Shown: piece by piece, positions 59,110 through 64,000 of the stretch
How the letters are laid out: every line of letters begins with the position of its first letter
Numbering within the stretch: the first letter of the stretch is position 1
The notes under the pieces: generated by a model
Told to the model about the DNA's origin: nothing
The model's database searches: none
What the model saw: the letters and a program-made list of their open reading frames with translations, nothing else
Made by a program: the position numbers and the translations under genes
NCBI GenBank assembly: GCA_020632915.1
Contig: JACKEP010000005.1
Span: 1 to 64,000, forward strand
Direction: 5' to 3'
Length of the DNA: 64,000 bases
From: Alphaproteobacteria bacterium
GTDB lineage: Bacteria > Myxococcota_A > UBA796 > GCA-2862545

Positions 59110-59973
59110 TTGCCCAGGTTGCTGGCCGCTTGCGGTGTGTTCGGTCTCGTCGGCGCGTGTGCCGACGTGGCGGGCGTGCCGGTGTGGCAGGTGACGGTGG
59201 GCGCGCCGGCGGTCGACGCGTTGGTGGGCACCGAGGTCGCCGTGTCCGACGCCGCCTTGGACGACGACGCGGGGAGCGACGCTGCGGCGCGCAAGCCCGC
59301 CGGTGGGGCCGCCGATCCGAAGTCGGCCCTCGACACGCCGCTCGAGGAAGCGCTCGGCCTCGCCATCGTCGTCGAGCCGCGGGAGATCGACGCGCGGATC
59401 CACGGCGGCCTCGAGGTGCGCATCGCCACCGAGGAGGGCGTCGACCTGGCGCTCGACGAGGTGCGGCGGATGGTCGCCTCGCTGCCCGAGGGCAGCCTGC
59501 TCGGCGTGGTCGACGAGATCGTGCTGGTCGACGGCCTGTCCGACGACGGCGTGTCGTTCCGCGGCTACGCCACGTGCGCGGCCGGTCGGATGTGGGTGCG
59601 CGTCTCGGCGATCGACACGCCGATCGGCATCCGCCACACGCTCTTCCACGAGCTCACCCACCTCCTGGCGTGCGCGGCGCCCTACGACACCGAGGCCTGG
59701 GGCGCGCTCGCCACCGTGCCCTACCTGGGCGACCTGCGCCGGCTCGACGAGGCGATGCCGCTGACGTCGGCCGCCGAGGCGCTGCAGGCCGGCTTCATCA
59801 CGCCCTACGCGATGACCACGCTCCACGAGGACGTCGCGGAGACGGTGGCCGTGCGCATGACGCGCCCCGAGATGCTCGCGCAGGTCGCGGCCTCGGCGCC
59901 GGTGATCGCGTCGAAGGTCGACGAGGCCGAGGCCTGGCTCCAGGCGGCCCTGCCGGGTGTGCGCCTGCCGTAG
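59110..59973 (+). CDS. Probable zinc metallopeptidase lipoprotein
   Basis: This 287-residue lipoprotein (if TTG 59110 is the start) has lipobox VGAC (Cys17) and an Ala/Asp/Lys linker. The C-terminal domain has HTLFHELTHLLACAAPYDTE with the zinc motif HELTH (about 180-184). A possible third ligand Glu lies in LHEDVAETVAVRMTRPEMLA (about 242). This is the gluzincin-like order HExxH...E. The TTG was chosen for the GGAGGG directly upstream and because it begins a normal lipoprotein signal; GTG 58987 would add 41 residues of non-signal sequence. The catalytic role is inferred from the motif only. Confidence 0.65.
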   Translation: MPRLLAACGVFGLVGACADVAGVPVWQVTVGAPAVDALVGTEVAVSDAALDDDAGSDAAARKPAGGAADPKSALDTPLEEALGLAIVVEPREIDARIHGGLEVRIATEEGVDLALDEVRRMVASLPEGSLLGVVDEIVLVDGLSDDGVSFRGYATCAAGRMWVRVSAIDTPIGIRHTLFHELTHLLACAAPYDTEAWGALATVPYLGDLRRLDEAMPLTSAAEALQAGFITPYAMTTLHEDVAETVAVRMTRPEMLAQVAASAPVIASKVDEAEAWLQAALPGVRLP

Positions 59974-60009
59974 GCCGACGGCGCGTACCGGGCGCGGCGC
60001 GTCCGAACG

Positions 60010-60603
60010 TCAGCGCTTGCGACCGCCGCGGTGGTGGCTCTTGGACTTGTGGCCGCTCGAACGGTGGCTCTTGGACTTGTGGCTCTTGGACTTGCGGCTC
60101 TTGGACTTGTGGCTCTTGCTCTTGCGGCTCTTCGACTTCTTCGACTTCTTGGACTTCTTCGAGCCCTTGCCCTTGCCCTTGCCCTTGCCCTTCGACGCCT
60201 TGCTCGGGCCCATGAACGCCGTCGACGCCGACAGCGACGAGGAGCCGCTCGAGCGCTTCGCGCTGCTCGACCCACCGCCGCCCTTGCCGCCCCGTGAGCC
60301 CTTGGAGGGCTTGGCCTTGGACGGCTTCTTCTTCTTGGGCGCCTTGGCCTTGCCACCCTTGGCCTTGGCCGCCTTGTCCTTGCCGCCCTTGGCACCGTCG
60401 GCCTTGGGCTTCTTGACGATGCGCGGCTCGGGGATGCGGACCGGGGGCGAGCGCAGGAGCGCCGACGCCGGGGGCTTGGCGTGGTCGGCCATCGCCACCA
60501 CGGGCGTGGGCTCGGGGGTGGTGTCGGTGCTGAACACCCACGCCACGACGAGCGCGGCGATCACGGACAGGGTGGCGAGCACCCCCACGGCACGAGTCGT
60601 CAC
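60010..60603 (-). CDS. Membrane-anchored Lys/Ser-rich basic protein
   Basis: This 197-residue protein has one N-terminal helix (about 6-26, VGVLATLSVIAALVVAWVF) and a short acidic-proline spacer. Beyond it nearly all residues are Lys, Ser, Gly, Ala, His and Arg: AKGGKDKAAKAKGGKAKAPK near 65-90, then GKGKGKGKGSKKSKKSKKSK (about 138-158) and (H/R)KSKS pentads to the end (about 158-197). The tail resembles histone H1-like or nucleic-acid/polyanion-binding tails, but the anchor places it outside the cytoplasm if orientation is N-in. GTG 60603 overlaps the M1 peptidase stop (GTGA). The family is unknown. The basic tail could bind lipopolysaccharide, teichoic-like polymers or extracellular DNA. Confidence 0.75.
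   Translation of the reverse strand: MTTRAVGVLATLSVIAALVVAWVFSTDTTPEPTPVVAMADHAKPPASALLRSPPVRIPEPRIVKKPKADGAKGGKDKAAKAKGGKAKAPKKKKPSKAKPSKGSRGGKGGGGSSSAKRSSGSSSLSASTAFMGPSKASKGKGKGKGKGSKKSKKSKKSKSRKSKSHKSKSRKSKSHKSKSHRSSGHKSKSHHRGGRKR
60036..60140 (-). repeat. 15-base tandem repeat encoding (H/R)KSKS pentads
   Basis: Seven 15-base units with consensus GGCTCTTGGACTTGT (plus strand) run from 60036 to 60140; the second (60051-60065) and last two are degenerate. They encode five-residue basic units at the C-terminus of the 60010 protein, so the repeat number can change without frameshift. Confidence 0.8.
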
Positions 60604-63167
60604 CAGGCCTCCAGCTTCTCGACACGCTCGGCAAGCTCGTCGAGACGCTGCTGGAGCGCCTCGATCGTGGCCTGCGCCTTCACCAGCGCGTCGGGGTCCT
60701 CGTTGCTGCCGGCCGTGGCCCGGATCTGGATGATCGCGGCGCGTGCGGCCTGTCGATGGTCGGGCAGGGTGCTCTGTGCGACGACCGCCTGCAAGGCGGG
60801 AATCGCGACGGGCTGTCCGAGGCGCGAGAGCAGCGTGATCCCGTAGGACCGCGTGCGCAGGTCGGCGCTGTCGAGCCAGGGCACCAGCGCGCGCGCGACG
60901 GCCTCCCTGCGAGCGTCGGTGGCGTCGTCGCCGCGGGCGAGGTCGACGGCGGCCTGCCCGGCGGCCTGCTGGACGTTGCGGCGGTGGTCGTCGGTCCACC
61001 GCAGCAGCCGGGGCAGGTCGCCGGCGTCGCCGTGGTCGCCCACCACCCGCAGGGCCGCTGCGGTGCGCTGCCCTTCGAAGGTGGGGTCGGAGCCACCGAG
61101 CAGGCCGCGGGCCGCGGCGAGCGCGGCGGACGGCTGCACGCGAGCCAGCGACGCCAGGGCCCGTCCGGCGATCGCGGGCACGGGGTCGAGCCGCACCTCG
61201 CGCGCCAGGGCGTCCCGCACGGCGGGCTCCAGCCGGGCGTCCCCGAGCGCCTCGACCACCGCGCTGCGGACCGCCGCGGGCGTGGCGGGGTCGGCGAGCG
61301 CGGCGAGCAGCGCGTCGCGGGCCTCCGGGGTGCCCAGGCGGCCCAGCGACGCCGCGGCGCGGGTGGCGAGCGGGTGGGCGTCGCGGGTGGGATCGGGCGC
61401 TGCGTCGAGGCGGTGGCCGTCGCGCAGGGCGGTGACGAGCGGGGCGAGGGCGACCTCGGGCTGGCCCTTCGGGTCGCCCAGCGCCTCCAGGGCGAGCATG
61501 CGGGCGAACGCGGTCGGGGCGTCGGCGAGCTGGGCCGCCCACGCCTTCGGGTCTTGCGTGCGCGTCCAGCGCGCCAGGACCCCGCCGACCGGATCGGGCG
61601 CCACCCAGGCGACGTCGTCGGCGGGTACGACCAGCCGCGTGGTGCCGCCGTCGAGCCAGAGCTGCGCGGTGTGGACGGCGCCGTCGGCGGTGCCCCAGTC
61701 GACCCGCACCGGCCCCCGCCACGCGGGGACGTCGCCGGACTGCGTCAGCGTGACCGTGAGCTGGCCGTCGGCCTCGCGCCACCGGCTCTCGATGGCCGGA
61801 GCGCCCCAGCCGTGGACGAGCGGATCGAAGAACCACCGCAGGTCGTTGCCGGTGACCTGCTCGAAGGCCTGGCGCAGGTCGGCGGTCTCGACGAGGTCGT
61901 GGGCGTGCTCGGCGACGTAGGCGCGGATGGCGGCGTCGTAGGCGTCGGTGCCGAGCCAGCAGCGCAGCATGTGCAGGACGGTGGCCCCGCGCACGTACTG
62001 GGCGGTGTACGGACTCGCGCCGGGCGCGGACCACGCGCGGCGCGCCATCGGCGACGTGGTGCCCCGGGCGCCGTCGGCCCAGCGCCACACCTGGTCGGCG
62101 TAGGCCTCCTCGCCCAGCGCGTGCTCCGCCCAGCGCGCGGCGTAGTAGGTCGCGAAGCCCTCGTTGAGCCACAGCTCGCTCCACCCCTTGGTGGTGAGCA
62201 GGTCGCCGAACCACTGGTGGGCGAGCTCGTGGGCGACGACGCGCTCGGTGTTGCCGAGGTCGTCGACCGGGTCACGGGCCAGCAGCGTGTCGGCCAGCAC
62301 GGTGGTGCTGGCGTTCTCCATGCCGCCGTAGAGGAACCGCTGCACCGCCACCTGGCGGTAGACGCCGTAGGGGTAGGGGTGACCGAGGAGGTCGGCGAGG
62401 TAGGCGCCGATGTCGGGCGCCAGGCCGAGGCCGGCGCGGGCGGTGGCCTCGGGCGTGCCACGGGGGACGAGGATCTCCGACGGCATCGGGCCCTCATCGC
62501 GGAACACGGCGTAGTCCCCGACCGCGAACGCGACCAGGTACGTCACGATGGGCTCGGGCAGCGTGTACGTCCACCGCGTCCAGCCCCGGGCGGCGGCGGG
62601 CTGCGTGTCGGTGAGCACCCCGTTGGCGACCGCGTGCAGGCCGTCGGGCACGGTGAGCGTGGTGGTGACCGGGAAGGTGTCGGTGGGGTGGTCCCAGCCG
62701 GGGAACCAGTAGCGGTTGTCGGTGTCCTCGCCCTGGGTCCACGCCTCCACCACGCCGTGCGGCCCGTCGCCGTCGCGGAAGTGGACCCCGGTCTCGGGGT
62801 GGGCGGCGTAGGTGACGGCGACGGTGTGGGGCGCGGACGGGTCGAGCGGGATGACGATCGCGTCGTCGTCGACGCGGAAGCGCGGCACGGGCGCGCCGTC
62901 GACGGTGACCGCGTCGATGCGCAGCCCCACCTGGTCCAGGCGCAGCGTGTCGCCGGGCAGGGCGAGCGGCACGACGTCGAGCGTGGCGGTGCCGGCGACC
63001 GTGCGGGCGTCGGGGTCGACGGTGATGTCGAGGCGCAGCGCGGTCACGTCCCAGTGACGCAGCGGGTTGGCGTCGCCGGGGCCGTCGGCGGCGGGGGGCG
63101 CCGCCATCGCCCCGGGCGTCGTGAGCGCGAGCAGGGCGAGCCCGACGCGCGGTGCCGTGGGGGTCAT
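60600..63167 (-). CDS. M1-family aminopeptidase with HEAT-like repeats
   Basis: This 855-residue zinc aminopeptidase has a signal peptide (VGLALLALTTPGAMA), an N-terminal beta domain, and a catalytic domain. The substrate-amine motif is LYGGMENAST (about 272). Zinc ligands are in VVAHELAHQWFGDLL (HExxH, about 310) with the downstream Glu in ELWLNEGFATYYA, 18 residues after the second His. Residues about 560-830 form HEAT-like helical repeats (PEARDALLAALADPATPAAV, LDPVPAIAGRALASLARVQP), and the end is a coiled coil (TIEALQQRLDELAERVEKLE). It probably trims peptides in the periplasm or outside. The start overlaps the thioesterase stop (ATGA) and its stop overlaps the basic protein start. Confidence 0.93.
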   Translation of the reverse strand: MTPTAPRVGLALLALTTPGAMAAPPAADGPGDANPLRHWDVTALRLDITVDPDARTVAGTATLDVVPLALPGDTLRLDQVGLRIDAVTVDGAPVPRFRVDDDAIVIPLDPSAPHTVAVTYAAHPETGVHFRDGDGPHGVVEAWTQGEDTDNRYWFPGWDHPTDTFPVTTTLTVPDGLHAVANGVLTDTQPAAARGWTRWTYTLPEPIVTYLVAFAVGDYAVFRDEGPMPSEILVPRGTPEATARAGLGLAPDIGAYLADLLGHPYPYGVYRQVAVQRFLYGGMENASTTVLADTLLARDPVDDLGNTERVVAHELAHQWFGDLLTTKGWSELWLNEGFATYYAARWAEHALGEEAYADQVWRWADGARGTTSPMARRAWSAPGASPYTAQYVRGATVLHMLRCWLGTDAYDAAIRAYVAEHAHDLVETADLRQAFEQVTGNDLRWFFDPLVHGWGAPAIESRWREADGQLTVTLTQSGDVPAWRGPVRVDWGTADGAVHTAQLWLDGGTTRLVVPADDVAWVAPDPVGGVLARWTRTQDPKAWAAQLADAPTAFARMLALEALGDPKGQPEVALAPLVTALRDGHRLDAAPDPTRDAHPLATRAAASLGRLGTPEARDALLAALADPATPAAVRSAVVEALGDARLEPAVRDALAREVRLDPVPAIAGRALASLARVQPSAALAAARGLLGGSDPTFEGQRTAAALRVVGDHGDAGDLPRLLRWTDDHRRNVQQAAGQAAVDLARGDDATDARREAVARALVPWLDSADLRTRSYGITLLSRLGQPVAIPALQAVVAQSTLPDHRQAARAAIIQIRATAGSNEDPDALVKAQATIEALQQRLDELAERVEKLEAW

Positions 63168-63607
63168 GGCTGCTCCTGTTGCCAGGCCGCGTGGGCCTCG
63201 GCGAGCCGGGCGTGCAGGTCGGCGGGGAAGGGGGCCGAGGCCAGCGTGCCGTCGGGCTGACGCCGGGAGAACACCACCGTGGTGCGGCCGACGGCGCAGG
63301 GCTCCGCGCGACCGGGGGCGTGGACCTTGACCTCGTAGACGACCACCTTGCGGCGCAGCGCGACCACGTCGAGCGTGAGCGTGGCCTCCTCGTCGAAGCG
63401 CAGCGGCGCTTTCCAGGCGCACGTGGCCTCCACCCGCGGGAACAGCCGCTCACCGTCGGCGTCGACGGCGTGGACCGGCATCCCGACCGACCGCAGGAAG
63501 GCGTGCTCGCAGTCCTCGAGCCAGACGAAGTAGCGTGCGAAGTGCACGATCCCCGCAGCGTCGGTGTCGCTGAACGCCACCCGGCGCACCATGCTGAACG
63601 CGGCCAC
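63164..63607 (-). CDS. Acyl-CoA thioesterase, YbgC/4HBT family
   Basis: This 147-residue hot-dog-fold enzyme cleaves acyl-CoA thioesters. The family motif FSDTDAAGIVHFARYFVWLE carries the catalytic Asp (about 14-18 in this start) and RRKVVVYEVKVHAPGRA and FSRRQPDG follow. YbgC proteins are linked to the Tol-Pal envelope machinery. GTG 63607 has GGAGG at proper spacing; ATG 63593 is an alternative. It is the first gene of a run with the M1 peptidase and basic protein, coupled by overlaps. Confidence 0.88.
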   Translation of the reverse strand: MAAFSMVRRVAFSDTDAAGIVHFARYFVWLEDCEHAFLRSVGMPVHAVDADGERLFPRVEATCAWKAPLRFDEEATLTLDVVALRRKVVVYEVKVHAPGRAEPCAVGRTTVVFSRRQPDGTLASAPFPADLHARLAEAHAAWQQEQP

Positions 63608-63753
63608 GTCTGCCTCCGGAGCGGCCGACGGTATCACCCCGCTCCGCCGTCGCGGCGCGTGGACAGACGTCGAAGGCCTGCAAACATCGGTCAGGCCCCC
63701 GTGCGATCCGTCCGATTCGGGGGAACAACAACAGCGTTCGAGGAAGGTCGCGC
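63608..63753. promoter_or_regulatory. Divergent intergenic region, thioesterase/CAP genes
   Basis: This 146-base region separates the leftward thioesterase start from the rightward CAP-domain gene. GGCCTG (63675-63680) and CAGGCC (63692-63697) form a perfect 6-bp inverted repeat with an 11-base spacer and may be an operator or a stem. No convincing -35/-10 pair is visible. Confidence 0.35.
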
Positions 63754-64000
63754 ATGCTGTGGACGTTGCTGCTGGGCACCGCCTTCGCCGGCTACGGCGA
63801 CGCCGTCGACGGGCTCCCGCGCCACGACGAGCGTGAGCTGCACCTGTGGACCGACATCGCGCGGATGCAGCCCGACGCCTTCGAGGACGAGCTGTCCTGC
63901 TGGAGCGCGTTCACGAGCGACGAGCGCCAGCCCAAGGCGCCCATGGCGATGGACATGGGGCTCATCGAGGCCGCGCGCTTCCACAGCAACGACATGGACG
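63754..64000 (+). CDS. CAP-domain (SCP/PR1-like) protein, 5' end only
   Basis: These are the first 82 residues; the gene runs off the right edge. The signal peptide is very short (MLWTLLLGTAFA). The sequence ELHLWTDIARMQPDAFEDEL and LIEAARFHSNDMD match the opening of CAP domains, in which xLxxWTNxARxxP... is followed by AAxxHSxDM with the first active-site-like His. CAP proteins are secreted and of diverse function. AGGAAGG precedes the ATG. Confidence 0.7.
   Translation, partial: MLWTLLLGTAFAGYGDAVDGLPRHDERELHLWTDIARMQPDAFEDELSCWSAFTSDERQPKAPMAMDMGLIEAARFHSNDMD

Noticed and set aside
60031..60297. Hydrophobic 88-residue plus-strand frame opposite the Lys-rich gene
   Set aside because: Leu/Ala-rich translation is the mirror of AAG/TCC codons; no ribosome site.

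Overview
The window is very GC-rich and almost fully coding, with codons ending overwhelmingly in G or C. Its gene content points to a Gram-negative, Myxococcota-like (former deltaproteobacterial) chromosome. The clues are lipoproteins with Asp-Thr-rich linkers after the lipobox, two secreted proteins ending in MYXO-CTERM-type tails (Cys, hydrophobic helix, Arg cluster), a protein with an AgmX/PglI-like C-terminal domain, thrombospondin-type-3 and RCC1-type repeats, and an OmpA protein of the kind common in that phylum. No tRNA, rRNA, insertion sequence, prophage or CRISPR array was recognised. Many genes overlap their neighbour by ATGA or GTGA, so most clusters look translationally coupled.

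Layout. 1-1472 (minus): ABC-2 permease (cut by the window edge) and its ATPase. 1561-5394 (plus): membrane-anchored sulfatase-fold pseudoenzyme, AlaX-type tRNA-editing protein, glycosyltransferase 4. 5395-5730: the only gene-free stretch above 300 bases. 5731-16096 (plus): a secreted beta-rich lipoprotein, then a complete TonB2-type energy-transduction operon (DUF3450, long TtpC-like ExbB, ExbB, ExbD, TonB, TPR protein) ending in a 1032-residue TonB-dependent receptor and a Bd3614-like deaminase. 16277-23748: OmpA-family protein, calcium-repeat MYXO-CTERM protein, and a 1116-residue lipoprotein made of 21 Cys-paired repeats plus a pentapeptide-repeat domain. 23837-25618: hemB and exonuclease III. 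25631-26898 (minus): AgmX/PglI-like protein and RluA-type pseudouridine synthase. 26956-29715: TPR protein, GNAT-like protein, alpha/beta hydrolase. 29644-31706 (minus): transglutaminase-like lipoprotein and signal peptidase I. 31798-33016: CoA-type Nudix hydrolase and a small CesT/YbjN-like protein behind a structured leader. 33079-34761 (minus): thioredoxin, a membrane-anchored PD-(D/E)XK protein, and a 4-TM protein/XRE regulator pair with a clear promoter and operator-like palindrome. 35014-35442: small unknown protein.

35427-39739 (minus): MBOAT acyltransferase with a giant SGNH-like partner. 39825-40658 (minus): SDR. 40827-46184: a double-length UvrA carrying four intact ATPase sites. 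46266-51608: RCC1-repeat lipoprotein with 14 blades, LEA-14/WHy lipoprotein (minus), CARDB protein. 51609-52663: Asp-Thr-linker lipoprotein followed by an octamer tandem repeat. 52664-57361: homogentisate pathway (FAH, maleylacetoacetate isomerase, HPPD, homogentisate dioxygenase) plus a nitrilase-family amidase. 57439-59973: two lipoproteins, the second a probable zinc peptidase. 60010-63607 (minus): thioesterase, M1 aminopeptidase with HEAT-like repeats, and a membrane-anchored Lys/Ser-rich basic protein. 63754-end: start of a CAP-domain protein.

How the genes work together. The 5731-15258 block reads as one outer-membrane uptake machine: receptor, dedicated TonB motor and, by inference, a surface lipoprotein that captures the ligand. 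The homogentisate cluster degrades tyrosine-derived 4-hydroxyphenylpyruvate to fumarate and acetoacetate. The MBOAT/SGNH pair probably O-acylates an exported polymer. Candidates for undescribed biology are the 21-repeat/pentapeptide lipoprotein, the sulfatase pseudoenzyme in an operon with AlaX and a glycosyltransferase, the membrane-tethered basic tail behind the M1 peptidase, and the lipoprotein/TonB2/receptor/deaminase block.
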